Positions 52,807-61,632 of a DNA stretch of 64,000 nt are shown here, piece after piece. Below the pieces are notes generated by a model. It was given only the letters and a program-made list of their open reading frames with translations, did no database searches and was not told where the DNA came from. Each line of letters opens with the position of its first letter. The first letter of the stretch is position 1. This DNA is from Aquimarina amphilecti. GTDB lineage: Bacteria; Bacteroidota; Bacteroidia; Flavobacteriales; Flavobacteriaceae. The translations under genes and the position numbers were made by a program. The stretch lies in contig NZ_FOAB01000002.1 of the NCBI RefSeq assembly GCF_900109375.1, positions 124,001-188,000 on the forward strand. The letters are read 5' to 3'.

Positions 52807-54282
52807 TTATTTTTTTTGTTTGTATGCCCAAATCGTTTTATACTTCTCTGTTCTATAAATTCTTTCAATTTTATCAAAAACCATATTCCTAAATGCAAAA
52901 CCTGCAATTCCTGCAACCGCAACTAACGCATAACCTGCATATGGACTGTATGCATAATGTCCTATTGCATATAACACCATTGGTAATGCAAGTTTTGGTA
53001 ATGATAACATTAATGTTTTCATATTAAAGGACTGTTTATCTCCAAAAGCCTTTTTATTACTAGTTAAATCTATTGGAGTTTTTACATAAGCACCTGCCCA
53101 TAATACGACGTGTGCATTCATTCCCATATTATAGATTGCACCAACAACAACTGCTAAGTATGCCTCCCATCCAAAATATAAATACCCTGATGCCAGAACA
53201 GCAGAAATAAATGTCGCTATTACCATCAACCACCATTTTGAAGAAAGATATTCTCGGTATTTAATATTTTGGCTCATCATTAATGGATAATAAGAACTAT
53301 CCCAACTTGGAACGAATTGTCCAAAACTCATTAAAAACCCACCAGAAACAAAAATCCCTGCAAATATTCTCCAAACGGGTCCGTCATAAACTTCTACCGC
53401 TCCTGTGAAGAATAACAGACCATAAAAAAGAAATAACACACTCACGATTACTGTTGATCTTGCTCTCTTATTTCTTTTAATAAGTTTAATATCATTCTTT
53501 AGAAATACTGCTGTTTTACCAAATCTATCCAACCATTCTAAATTTTCTGTTTTTACAGTTTTAGATTTCGTTGCCAATCCAGCATCCAGATATAAATCTT
53601 TTACAAAAGACTTAAATGCAATAATATAAAGTGCAATCGCAACAACTACTGGAATAGCTACTAAAAACTTTGATTCGTATAATCCCTGAAAAAACGGTGC
53701 TGTGTATTGTGTAACATCAAAGTATCCAAAATAATGCAACCCACCTAGTAGTGCTATAACACCACCAACTCCATAAATAAGACTATCCTTATTATTTAAT
53801 AAGATATTCAGAAAATTATTAGCATATATCAATGCGATCAATCCTATATTCCATAATAATACATTTAATACAGGTGCATCCCCATTAGCAATCAAAAGAA
53901 CTGAAAATGGAACAAAAAAGAATGCGTGAATAATATTAAAAAAAGAAAGCATTGTTTTACCTAAAGCAAATGATACAATTTTGCTTTTGCTAAAGGGTAA
54001 AATCAATAAAGGTTTAATGTTGATCACTGGCATTTTTTGCAATGCATATCTAAAAATAAGATCAAATGCCCACCAATAAATCAAAAACCTATTTACGACT
54101 TCTAGTGGGTCTAGGCATAAATCTTTACTGATATATTTATAGGCAATAAAACTGCCTCCCATCATCATTAAAATAAAATATACTGCCCAAAATCCCATGA
54201 AAATTTTCATCCAAACTCCCGAAGAAGCAGATGCAGATCGCCAAAAAGATTTCCACTGTAAGGATATAAAGTGTTTAAACAT
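52807..54282 (-). CDS. DUF5687 ABC-2-type membrane permease
   Basis: 491 residues from the ATG at 54282; the earlier GTG would add 11. About 12 helices in two blocks joined by a charged loop with LDRFGKTAVFLKNDIKLIKR. It opens MFKHFISLQWKSFWRSASAS. The family is called DUF5687 in Bacteroidota and behaves like an ABC-2 permease next to an ATPase gene. Cargo could be lipid, peptide or drug; the sequence does not say. A small regulator and a membrane protein gene lie upstream on the same strand. Confidence 0.85.
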   Translation of the reverse strand: MFKHFISLQWKSFWRSASASSGVWMKIFMGFWAVYFILMMMGGSFIAYKYISKDLCLDPLEVVNRFLIYWWAFDLIFRYALQKMPVINIKPLLILPFSKSKIVSFALGKTMLSFFNIIHAFFFVPFSVLLIANGDAPVLNVLLWNIGLIALIYANNFLNILLNNKDSLIYGVGGVIALLGGLHYFGYFDVTQYTAPFFQGLYESKFLVAIPVVVAIALYIIAFKSFVKDLYLDAGLATKSKTVKTENLEWLDRFGKTAVFLKNDIKLIKRNKRARSTVIVSVLFLFYGLLFFTGAVEVYDGPVWRIFAGIFVSGGFLMSFGQFVPSWDSSYYPLMMSQNIKYREYLSSKWWLMVIATFISAVLASGYLYFGWEAYLAVVVGAIYNMGMNAHVVLWAGAYVKTPIDLTSNKKAFGDKQSFNMKTLMLSLPKLALPMVLYAIGHYAYSPYAGYALVAVAGIAGFAFRNMVFDKIERIYRTEKYKTIWAYKQKK

Positions 54283-54414
54283 AGTTGTATTAGTTTTAAA
54301 AGAAGCAGGAAACACTTCTTACTCTATTTAGTAATCAAAAAGTGAATTTTGTTACAAAAACAGTGAAAGAAAAGTTAAAAAACTATGTTTTTTTAAGGAT
54401 ATAAAAACCAATTG

Positions 54415-55035
54415 TTATGCCAACTGAAAACGTTTTTTATAATAAATCACTAATGAAATCATTGTTTTCAAACTACAAACAAAGAAAACAGTCATAATAC
54501 TTAAATTGATATAATAAAACCATGAAGGTTCTTCTAAAAAAGGAATAAAATAATAGTTAAACGAAAAAAAGATAGATATCAAAACCACAAAATTTCCAAT
54601 AAAGGAAAACTTCTTTTTGCCAAAGACCATAATGGGAATAAAACCAACCAAAACCATCAAAAATGTTGGAAAAAAAGTACTTGCAAAACTCTCAATGTGA
54701 AAGTACTTATAAAGGTTATTAAAAAGCCAAAAACATAATACACTACCAAATATTACTTGCCAAGAATATAAGTTTCTTAGAAATTGCTTAGAGACGCTTT
54801 TAAAAATTTTAGAATTAAACGGTTTATTACCTTCTTTCACTAAAGAAGATTTGTTTTCGATCATATATTCCTTAAAAATAATATAGAAACCACGATCATC
54901 ACCAAGATTCATTCTGCTTTCAATTTCTGACGCTACATGATCTATCATTTCGATCCGTATATCCTCATAGTGAATATCAGAGTTTGACAAATAGGTGTCT
55001 ATAAATTGTATGTCTTCCTTATTTAACTTACTCAT
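54415..55035 (-). CDS. Four-helix membrane protein partnered with PadR (DUF1700-like role)
   Basis: 206 residues. An N-terminal helical part (MSKLNKEDIQFIDTYLSNSD and EIESRMNLGDDRGFYII) resembles the start of DUF1700-type proteins, followed by four membrane helices. Genes of this sort commonly follow PadR regulators in Bacteroidota and Firmicutes. The start is one base after the PadR stop. It may act as an anti-regulator or sensor for the PadR protein, which is inferred from position only. Confidence 0.7.
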   Translation of the reverse strand: MSKLNKEDIQFIDTYLSNSDIHYEDIRIEMIDHVASEIESRMNLGDDRGFYIIFKEYMIENKSSLVKEGNKPFNSKIFKSVSKQFLRNLYSWQVIFGSVLCFWLFNNLYKYFHIESFASTFFPTFLMVLVGFIPIMVFGKKKFSFIGNFVVLISIFFSFNYYFIPFLEEPSWFYYINLSIMTVFFVCSLKTMISLVIYYKKRFQLA

Positions 55036-55036
55036 A

Positions 55037-55375
55037 TTACTGTATACTCCATTTTGGGTTTATAATAGTTTGCATGGTTCGGATATACTCCTCTAATTCC
55101 GTTAATCGATTAGCAGTTTCTTTTGTTCCTTTTTCCGTAAGTTTATAATATTTACGAAGGCGATTATCTACTTTTTGCATTTCCACATCTAACAACCCTT
55201 CTGCCTCTAATTTATGTAATGCAGGATATAAGGCACCTTCAGTTATATTCAATTCCCCTTTAGTAATTTCTTTTACTTTCTGAGTAATCTCATATCCGTA
55301 CATCTTCTCACTTTCTTCCAAAAGCTTTAGAATAATGGTGTTTAAACTACCTTTATATAATTTAGAATTACCCAT
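55037..55375 (-). CDS. PadR family transcriptional regulator
   Basis: 112 residues: a winged helix-turn-helix with SEKMYGYEITQKVKEITKGE and the conserved TEGALYPALHKLEAEGLL. PadR proteins repress stress, drug-export or phenolic-acid genes. Its likely target is the ABC/DUF5687 exporter operon downstream, itself included. A perfect palindrome CTTATGCATAAG (55414-55425) lies upstream of its -7 box. The small C-terminal part is short, as in PadR-s1 type proteins. Confidence 0.9.
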   Translation of the reverse strand: MGNSKLYKGSLNTIILKLLEESEKMYGYEITQKVKEITKGELNITEGALYPALHKLEAEGLLDVEMQKVDNRLRKYYKLTEKGTKETANRLTELEEYIRTMQTIINPKWSIQ

Positions 55376-55394
55376 AACACTATTTATTAAACTA

Positions 55395-55402
55395 CAAATA
55401 TA
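55395..55402 (-). promoter_or_regulatory. Candidate -7 box TATATTTG of the PadR operon
   Basis: Exact TAnnTTTG on the minus strand, 19 bases before the ATG at 55375. A 12-bp palindrome (55414-55425) lies 11 bases further upstream and would overlap the -33 region. Confidence 0.5.
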
Positions 55403-55413
55403 TACATAATTTT

Positions 55414-55425
55414 CTTATGCATAAG
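55414..55425. promoter_or_regulatory. Palindrome CTTATGCATAAG, candidate PadR operator
   Basis: Perfect 12-bp palindrome in the promoter of the padR-like gene. It does not match the textbook ATGT-N8-ACAT PadR half-sites exactly, so binding by this PadR is an inference. Confidence 0.35.
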
Positions 55426-55479
55426 TTTTTTAGGTATATAAATTTATCCCAAAACCCCCCTGTGGTCTTTTGCATTTAG

Positions 55480-55487
55480 TATTTTTG
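55480..55487 (+). promoter_or_regulatory. Candidate -7 box TATTTTTG of the reductase gene
   Basis: Exact TAnnTTTG 90 bases before the ATG at 55578, leaving a leader that contains the 15-bp hairpin (55527-55559). Confidence 0.45.
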
Positions 55488-55526
55488 CGAAAAATAATTC
55501 GTAAAAGATTAATTACTATAAAGTGT

Positions 55527-55559
55527 AAACTGAAACCTTAACTATTAAGGCTTCAGTTT
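55527..55559 (+). repeat. Hairpin in the reductase 5' leader
   Basis: AAACTGAAACCTTAA pairs with TTAAGGCTTCAGTTT with one mismatch (A/C at position 9) and a three-base loop. It is followed by AAAGTTT, not by a full T-run. It could be a leftover terminator, an attenuator or a stabilising element. Confidence 0.6.
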
Positions 55560-55577
55560 AAAGTTTACCAAATTGCT

Positions 55578-56630
55578 ATGTCAGATTTCCATACACTTAC
55601 TATAAAAAACATTACTAGAGAAACTCCAAAAGCTGTTTCTATAGAATTTGATATTCCTTCAGAATTAAAAAATGACTATTCCTTCACTCCTGGTCAATAT
55701 ATAACAATCAAAACCCAAGTTGAAGGTAAGGAAATAAGGAGGGCGTACTCTATTTGTAGTTCTCCAAAAAGTCATTCTCTTCGTGTTGCGGTTAAAGAGA
55801 TCGAAAACGGAACTTTCTCCGCAATAGCAAATAATAAATTACAAGTTGGTGACACACTAGATGTGCACACGCCCGAAGGTAATTTTATCCTAAAACCCGA
55901 TCCGACTGTAACTCATAGTTATGCCGCCTTTGTTGCTGGTAGTGGAATTACTCCTGTAATGAGTATGATTAAAAGCACCCTAGAGGAAGAGCCTAATAGT
56001 CGTTTTGTTTTAGTTTATGGTAATCAGACGCCTTCGGAAACAATTTTTTCTAAAGAACTACTCTCTTTACAAGCGGAACATCCCGATAGATTGTATATAG
56101 AATTTTTCTACAGTAGAAGTAAAGAAGAAGGTGCCCGTTTTGGAAGGATAGAAAAATCTACAATCAACTATATCACTAAGAACAAATTTAAAGACACAAA
56201 CTTCCAAGCATTCTACCTGTGTGGTCCAGAAGAAATGATCAATACAGTAACAGATGTTTTACTAGAAAACGAAATTCCTAAGGGAAATATACATTTTGAA
56301 CTATTTACTAGTAGCACCTCTAATACAGAAGTTAATGTCTCGTTAGACGGAAAAACCAGTATCTCTATACTTGTTGATGACGAGGAGTTTAGTTTCGTAA
56401 TGGATCAGAAAAAAACAATTCTTGATGCAGCATTAGAAGAAGATATAGATGCTCCGTATTCTTGTCAAGGAGGAGTTTGTAGTTCTTGTATTTGTAAAAT
56501 CACTGATGGTACTGCTGTTATGGAGAAAAATAGTATTCTTACGGATGGAGAACTTGCTGAGGGACTTGTCTTAGCTTGTCAAGCACATCCTACTTCATCA
56601 AGTATAAAAGTAGATTTTGACGATGTTTAG
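55578..56630 (+). CDS. PaaE-like FAD/NAD(P)/[2Fe-2S] reductase
   Basis: 350 residues in the order FAD domain, NAD(P) domain, ferredoxin domain, as in PaaE (phenylacetyl-CoA epoxidase reductase). The FAD motif RAYS is at 55-58, the NAD(P) motifs are GSGITP and CGPEEM, and the plant-type cluster uses Cys296, Cys301, Cys304 (CQGGVCSSC) and Cys334. It should pass electrons from NAD(P)H to an oxygenase or hydroxylase. No paa oxygenase genes are in the window, so the partner is elsewhere and the gene name is not certain. It converges on the CPBP gene with one base between. Confidence 0.9.
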   Translation: MSDFHTLTIKNITRETPKAVSIEFDIPSELKNDYSFTPGQYITIKTQVEGKEIRRAYSICSSPKSHSLRVAVKEIENGTFSAIANNKLQVGDTLDVHTPEGNFILKPDPTVTHSYAAFVAGSGITPVMSMIKSTLEEEPNSRFVLVYGNQTPSETIFSKELLSLQAEHPDRLYIEFFYSRSKEEGARFGRIEKSTINYITKNKFKDTNFQAFYLCGPEEMINTVTDVLLENEIPKGNIHFELFTSSTSNTEVNVSLDGKTSISILVDDEEFSFVMDQKKTILDAALEEDIDAPYSCQGGVCSSCICKITDGTAVMEKNSILTDGELAEGLVLACQAHPTSSSIKVDFDDV

Positions 56631-56631
56631 G

Positions 56632-57483
56632 TTAGTTAATCGTTTTTTTTGATAATAAATAAAACGATATCGTACCTATTATGAGCCATAAGCCTAGTAT
56701 CGAAAGGTTACCTTCAAGTTTATTTTTTCCAAAATCCATCTCAAATAATAAAATCATAAAAGAATTTATAACGCCATGTGCTAATACTGCTGGCCATACA
56801 CTTTTAGAATTAATAGTTAACCATCCTATAAAATAGGAAACAAAAACAATAGTTAAAGGAAAAAATAGAAAAGCTCCTAACATTGGATATTCAGGATAAT
56901 TAAATCCATTAATAATAAGCGGGAAGTGCCAAAAACCCCATAGAATTCCTAAAAATGTGAGCGATTTAAATAGACTATTCTTTTCTAATAATTTCTTTTG
57001 AAGAAAACCTCTCCATCCAATTTCTTCACCGATAGTTAAAAAACTTGTTAGTAATGAAAATAAAATTCCGGTAACAAAAAAATTAAGAATAAAGAAAAGA
57101 ATGCTTTGCTGATTACTTCCAAATATTAGTGGGATTTCGATACTATGAACTTGCGCATTATTTATCAGGAAAACATTATTTGATGCCAATCCTGTGTGTT
57201 CAAATACTAAAATTCCGAGAAACGTAATTAGTATTGGCAAGATTAAACTAAATACTATGTACTTGATTTTACCAATATCCCAATTAATATATTTAAGTCC
57301 TTGTTTAGTTTTTATTAAATAGACAATCGCTGCTATTCCTGGTATAAACATAGTGAAACCGACAAAAAATTGTGCTAAAAAAGCATTTTCATCAGCAATT
57401 AAAATGGAAATAATTTGAATAGTATATGTGAAAAGAAATACTAGACCAATATAGTACCAAACGTTTTTTTCTAATTTTATCAT
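56632..57483 (-). CDS. CPBP family intramembrane metalloprotease (Abi)
   Basis: 283 residues from the ATG at 57483 (a TTG three bases upstream is also in frame). The catalytic motifs are EEIGWRGFL (EExxxR), FWHFPL (His) and HGVINSF (HxxxN), all in membrane helices. These belong to the CAAX/Abi (Rce1-like) protease group, which cleaves membrane proteins or prenylated peptides. Eight helices are predicted. Some family members take part in bacteriocin self-immunity, notable given the GG-leader peptides, though these are over 30 kb away. The substrate is unknown. Confidence 0.88.
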   Translation of the reverse strand: MIKLEKNVWYYIGLVFLFTYTIQIISILIADENAFLAQFFVGFTMFIPGIAAIVYLIKTKQGLKYINWDIGKIKYIVFSLILPILITFLGILVFEHTGLASNNVFLINNAQVHSIEIPLIFGSNQQSILFFILNFFVTGILFSLLTSFLTIGEEIGWRGFLQKKLLEKNSLFKSLTFLGILWGFWHFPLIINGFNYPEYPMLGAFLFFPLTIVFVSYFIGWLTINSKSVWPAVLAHGVINSFMILLFEMDFGKNKLEGNLSILGLWLIIGTISFYLLSKKTIN

Positions 57484-57624
57484 CAATATTATTTAAATAA
57501 ATTGAATGGAGGTATGACTCGTATTTTCTCAAGAAACCTCGATTCAAAAAAGGTATCTTCAAATATCACCAGAGGGAAAGGAATAACATAATTAAATTAG
57601 TTCCAAATCGTCATTTGAAACCAT

Positions 57625-58731
57625 TTAACGCAGAGAATTCAAATATTCAGAAGGTGTCATTCCTGTTTCTTTCTTAAAAATTCTATAAAAAGAAGTCTTA
57701 GAATTAAAGCCTGCCTCTTCACTTAGACCTATAATTGAATATTTTTCACTATCGCTTGCGATTAGTTTTTCCTTAAATGCATTAACCCTGTAACTGTTTA
57801 TAAGGTCTATAAAGTTCGTATGAAGTGTATCATTTATTATTCTTGAAAGGGTATTGGTTGGCCAACCAAGGTGTGCAGCTAATTTAGATATTGTCAGTTC
57901 AGAATCCCTATAGAGCTCATCTTTGGTTAATGCGTAAAGTACTTCTTCTTTCTTTTCACTCAAATTATTTTCGGATGAGTAAATTCTTATTATGCGATTA
58001 GAATAGTCTCCAATAACCTTGAGATATTTTAATAAATATAAATACCCTAAAGAATAAATAAAAACTCCTAAAATAATCCCAAGTGGTTTATAGAAATAAA
58101 AGGAGTTCTCATCTACCTTTTTTATGAAAATTAAAGCAATAGGAATAACGAACAATAGAAAGCCAACAAGTAAACACCAAGATACAATTAGATATTTAAG
58201 CCAGGTTCTCACTACTCTAAACTCTAGCAATAGATTTTTGACACCTACTGATTCGCGATAGATTAAGTAGGTATAGGTAGCTAATTGAACTATCCCTAAT
58301 AACCCCATGATCAAAGCAATTTTTTGAATTAAGATAATATTTGCGTAAGCCCAATCAAGATTTAATCTAACATATGTAAACAACAGCATGAATAGAAGGC
58401 CATCTAAAAGTAAAGAAGGTAAAAAATGAAGCAAATCCTTCCGCCTAAAAACTCTTAAAGGATTTTTAATATATATGACATGGAAATACGTTAAAGGGCC
58501 ATAAGCTAGGCTAAATTCCATTGGAATTGGGAACTTTGAATTGAAAGCTTGAATAGACTCTTCTAATATTAAGTGCAAAAGAGAAAGAGAGAATAAAAAT
58601 ACAAGGATTCCAAAAAACAGATTTGGCATACTTTTTTTAAAACGAAATATTATGATAAAAGAAAGCATAAACCCTTGAAAAATAGCCAATAAAAAGTAAA
58701 AATTCGTAGAGTCTAAAGAGGTATCAATCAT
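57625..58731 (-). CDS. Membrane-anchored AraC-type regulator
   Basis: 368 residues. The first about 245 have seven membrane helices (for example FYFLLAIFQGFMLSFIIIF), followed by a C-terminal AraC/XylS DNA-binding domain (about 270-368) with ELTISKLAAHLGWPTNTLSR and AGFNSKTSFYRIFKKETGMT. This seven-helix plus AraC architecture is common in Bacteroidota. It should sense a membrane or external signal and regulate genes directly from the membrane. Its targets are unknown. The CPBP gene lies downstream on the same strand, 138 bases away. Confidence 0.9.
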   Translation of the reverse strand: MIDTSLDSTNFYFLLAIFQGFMLSFIIIFRFKKSMPNLFFGILVFLFSLSLLHLILEESIQAFNSKFPIPMEFSLAYGPLTYFHVIYIKNPLRVFRRKDLLHFLPSLLLDGLLFMLLFTYVRLNLDWAYANIILIQKIALIMGLLGIVQLATYTYLIYRESVGVKNLLLEFRVVRTWLKYLIVSWCLLVGFLLFVIPIALIFIKKVDENSFYFYKPLGIILGVFIYSLGYLYLLKYLKVIGDYSNRIIRIYSSENNLSEKKEEVLYALTKDELYRDSELTISKLAAHLGWPTNTLSRIINDTLHTNFIDLINSYRVNAFKEKLIASDSEKYSIIGLSEEAGFNSKTSFYRIFKKETGMTPSEYLNSLR

Positions 58732-58912
58732 TAACTTTTTATGATTTTATTTTAACTAGTTCAATATATAAAAAATTGAATGTTTTAACTATGGCTACGA
58801 GTTTACAAGTAACAACTGGAAGAACACAGAAAAATGAATAATCTTGGTTGGAGAGCAGTAGCGATGTAAAGAACTAGGATATTTTTAAATAGAAACTAAA
58901 TTCAATTTCTAC
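58732..58912. other. Intergenic region without a recognised gene
   Basis: No convincing promoter, terminator or ORF; only a 16-codon reading from the ATG at 58791. On the minus strand it separates the GT9 gene end from the AraC-type gene start. Confidence 0.4.
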
Positions 58913-59989
58913 TTAAAGATTATCAATAGATGCGATTATTACCTCAGGTTGAATACTGTGCATAACATTTTCATATCCTTCGGGAACTTTATTTCCGTAA
59001 ATTGAAGTAGGAATTTGATCATACTTTGTTAAATTAGGAAGAATAGCATTTTCCATAGGCTGTCCAAAAGGCATAAATCCTGCAAAAGGATGTGTAACAC
59101 CCCAGAGTGTTATCGTAGGAATTCCGTACATAGCAGCTAAATGTGCATTACCACTATCCATAGATAGCATTACATCTAGGTTTCCGATAAGTTTTAACTC
59201 ATCTTCAAAGGATAATTTACCTGCAATGTTAATCACATTTTTATACTTACTATCAATATTGTTAAGAATACCTATTTCCTTCTTTCCTCCACCAAAAAGC
59301 AATATTTCATAAGTATCTTCTTGATCAAGTTTCTCAATGACCTCAACCATTAATTCTAAAGGATATACTTTACTTTCATATTGAGCAAAAGGAGCTATTC
59401 CAAGCCATTTTTTAGTAGTTTTCTTTGTAAGTTCCAGGATTTTTTGGGTTAACTTCGTTTTTTCTGGAAAAGAATGATGATTTAAATCAATATCATATCC
59501 CAATTTTTCAAAAACGTCCGCATACCTTTGATGTGTTGTTTTTAACTGCTTAAACTCTTTATTGACTGATTTAGTTAGTGCTTTTTTCTCGGCTCTACCT
59601 TTGTCGATCTGAGCCACTTTAATACCACGAAGAGAAAAAAAGTTCTTAAGCACATTGGATCTTAATACATTATGCAAATCTGCAACCGCAGTTATTCCGA
59701 GACCTCTTAATTCTTTAGAAAGTTTTGATAATCCAAAAACACCTTTGTGTTTTCCATGAACATCTGCATGATAAACTTCTAAGTTATCAATTCCAGCAAA
59801 AACTGGTTCAAAGAATTTTCGTGTAAGTACCGTTATTTTTACGTTAGGATAAATAGCTCTAAATGTTCGCAATATTGGTACTGTCATAGCTACATCACCC
59901 ATTGCGGATAATCTAATAACCAGGATATGAGCATCAAAGCCCTCTGAAAGGGCTTTGTTATTCTTTATTATGTTTTCTACTTTACTCAA
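58913..59989 (-). CDS. Glycosyltransferase family 9 (ADP-heptose:LPS heptosyltransferase-like)
   Basis: 358 residues from a TTG at 59989. The N-terminal signature ILVIRLSAMGDVAMTVPIL matches GT9, and the C-terminal domain contains the donor-binding SMDSGNAHLAAMYGIPTITLWG (first 20: SMDSGNAHLAAMYGIPTITL). It probably adds heptose or a similar sugar to the lipopolysaccharide core. The extra 20 residues before ILVIRL include a perfect 9-bp hairpin at the DNA level (CAAAGCCCT/AGGGCTTTG, 59935-59957). It lies 10 bases after the DUF4254 gene. Confidence 0.9.
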   Translation of the reverse strand: MSKVENIIKNNKALSEGFDAHILVIRLSAMGDVAMTVPILRTFRAIYPNVKITVLTRKFFEPVFAGIDNLEVYHADVHGKHKGVFGLSKLSKELRGLGITAVADLHNVLRSNVLKNFFSLRGIKVAQIDKGRAEKKALTKSVNKEFKQLKTTHQRYADVFEKLGYDIDLNHHSFPEKTKLTQKILELTKKTTKKWLGIAPFAQYESKVYPLELMVEVIEKLDQEDTYEILLFGGGKKEIGILNNIDSKYKNVINIAGKLSFEDELKLIGNLDVMLSMDSGNAHLAAMYGIPTITLWGVTHPFAGFMPFGQPMENAILPNLTKYDQIPTSIYGNKVPEGYENVMHSIQPEVIIASIDNL

Positions 59990-59999
59990 AAATACTTTA

Positions 60000-60608
60000 C
60001 TATTTTTCTCCTCGTAAAACAGGATTTAACTCATCATCATTATACATTTTCATCTGTTTGTAGACTTTCATATACTTATCACCTTTCTCAATATCATTAA
60101 GTAAAGTATCTATTGCAGTGGAAAGATCTACCTGCTGTTCTAATAAAACATTATATTTTTTTTGACATGCTGCCTTGTGCGTATCTGATGCACCTTCTCG
60201 AATAGTTTCTTCATGCATATGATAAACTTTCAACGCTAGTATCGATAATCGATCTACTCCCCAAGCAGGACTCTCTGTATTGATTGTAGCATCTTGTTTA
60301 GGGATAATATCCTTATATGTTTCTAAAAAATAACTATCAATATATTCAACCATATCTGTGCGATCTTGGTTCGATGCATCGATCTGTCTTTTTAGTTTTA
60401 AAGCTGCAATTGGATCAATTTCTGGATCACGAATAATATCTTCATAATGCCATTGTACTGTATCTATCCAACATTTTCTATATAACAAATGCTCTATTTG
60501 TTCTGATTTACTATCGTATGGATTAGAAAATTCTTGATCTACACGATCAATCACATGATACATGTCTATAACTTCTTTAAAAATCTTGTTTGCTTTATCT
60601 GTAAACAT
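60000..60608 (-). CDS. DUF4254 protein
   Basis: 202 residues, soluble and mostly helical. HLLYRKCWIDTVQWHYEDII and INTESPAWGVDRLSILALKV match the DUF4254 family, which I know as a companion of GT9 heptosyltransferase genes in Bacteroidota. It has no known activity. The ATG follows the methyltransferase stop by five bases and its stop precedes the GT9 start by ten, so all three probably share one message. Its constant pairing with GT9 suggests a part in lipopolysaccharide core assembly. Confidence 0.88.
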   Translation of the reverse strand: MFTDKANKIFKEVIDMYHVIDRVDQEFSNPYDSKSEQIEHLLYRKCWIDTVQWHYEDIIRDPEIDPIAALKLKRQIDASNQDRTDMVEYIDSYFLETYKDIIPKQDATINTESPAWGVDRLSILALKVYHMHEETIREGASDTHKAACQKKYNVLLEQQVDLSTAIDTLLNDIEKGDKYMKVYKQMKMYNDDELNPVLRGEK

Positions 60609-60613
60609 TGTAC

Positions 60614-61609
60614 TTATTTTTCTAAAATGTGTAAATATTCTTTTGTTTCGGTGGCTTTATGGTTTCTATTTTCAGTTTTATCGGCTTTAAATCTCTGATA
60701 TTTTGTAGTCACTAAATCATATCTACCATAACGTTTCATAATTTGTCTTATTTCTTTTTCTGACATTAAACCTTCATTATTATAGCTAAGAAAAATGTAA
60801 GTAAATTTTGAATTCTTGATTAAATCTTCAAAAACTTTAGACACTTCCCTTCTTTTACAATAATTAGATCTTTGATAAGGTCTTAAACCAGTTTTTCCAA
60901 CGGGGACAAAGGTATCATATTTTGCAATAGTATTTAGCATATGATAATTGGCTCCATACTGCCTGGCATTATAGGGAGGATCTAGATATAAAATATCTCC
61001 TTCTATATGTTTTATCAACATATTACTATCCTGATTATACACCAGGTGCTTATTTTCTGTACATTCAAAATTAGCTGGTACAACTTCTAACTTTTTTTGA
61101 GCAGTTTTTTTTAAACCCTTTAGATATGAAGCGTATACAGAGGCCGTATTAGCAACTTTATCCGCTCCTTCTAAAAGTGATGCTAGCAAAAAGTAATAAG
61201 TATCTTGATCAATTTCCTTCGTTTCTTTCCATTTTTCTATTTGCACTCTTGCAGCATCTATTTTAAGACCATTTTCATTACTAAAATATTGACGATCAGA
61301 TACACCTCCGTTACAATAGTTCTTATAAATAAAACCTTCTTTTCCTTCTAAAAAGTTTAATTCTTTAATATGGTCCAGAGCATTTATAGATTGATTATTG
61401 CCAACATAATTTCTATTTAAAATATAACTATAATACTCTAAATCATTCGAAATTAACTGACTTACCATAGTTTTAAAACTTCTACCAACTATACCAGTTC
61501 CAGCAAAAAGATCACAAAAAACCTTACTTTCTAATTCAGCACCTACTGTTTGCAAAACAGAGGTTTTAATAAAATTAGAGAGTTTATATTTTGAACCTAT
61601 GTAATTCAT
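60614..61609 (-). CDS. D12 class N6-adenine DNA methyltransferase, orphan
   Basis: 331 residues. The SAM-binding motif I is DLFAGTGIVG (33-42) and the catalytic motif IV is DPPYNARQY (210-218), with an N-terminal MNYIGSKYKL typical of type II D12 enzymes. It methylates adenine in a target that cannot be read from sequence. No restriction endonuclease gene is recognised next to it. Immediately upstream on its strand is a broken gene (61633-61977). It precedes DUF4254 and GT9 in the same orientation. Confidence 0.9.
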   Translation of the reverse strand: MNYIGSKYKLSNFIKTSVLQTVGAELESKVFCDLFAGTGIVGRSFKTMVSQLISNDLEYYSYILNRNYVGNNQSINALDHIKELNFLEGKEGFIYKNYCNGGVSDRQYFSNENGLKIDAARVQIEKWKETKEIDQDTYYFLLASLLEGADKVANTASVYASYLKGLKKTAQKKLEVVPANFECTENKHLVYNQDSNMLIKHIEGDILYLDPPYNARQYGANYHMLNTIAKYDTFVPVGKTGLRPYQRSNYCKRREVSKVFEDLIKNSKFTYIFLSYNNEGLMSEKEIRQIMKRYGRYDLVTTKYQRFKADKTENRNHKATETKEYLHILEK

Positions 61610-61632
61610 TGTTTATTAAGCCAATTTGCTTC

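Noticed and set aside
52803..52922. Longer start for the ABC ATPase
   Set aside because: It would overlap the permease gene by 116 bases; the ATG at 52802 fits the Walker A spacing.
58732..58912. Possible small gene or RNA in the gap before the AraC-type gene
   Set aside because: Only a 16-codon reading and no terminator or conserved structure could be found.
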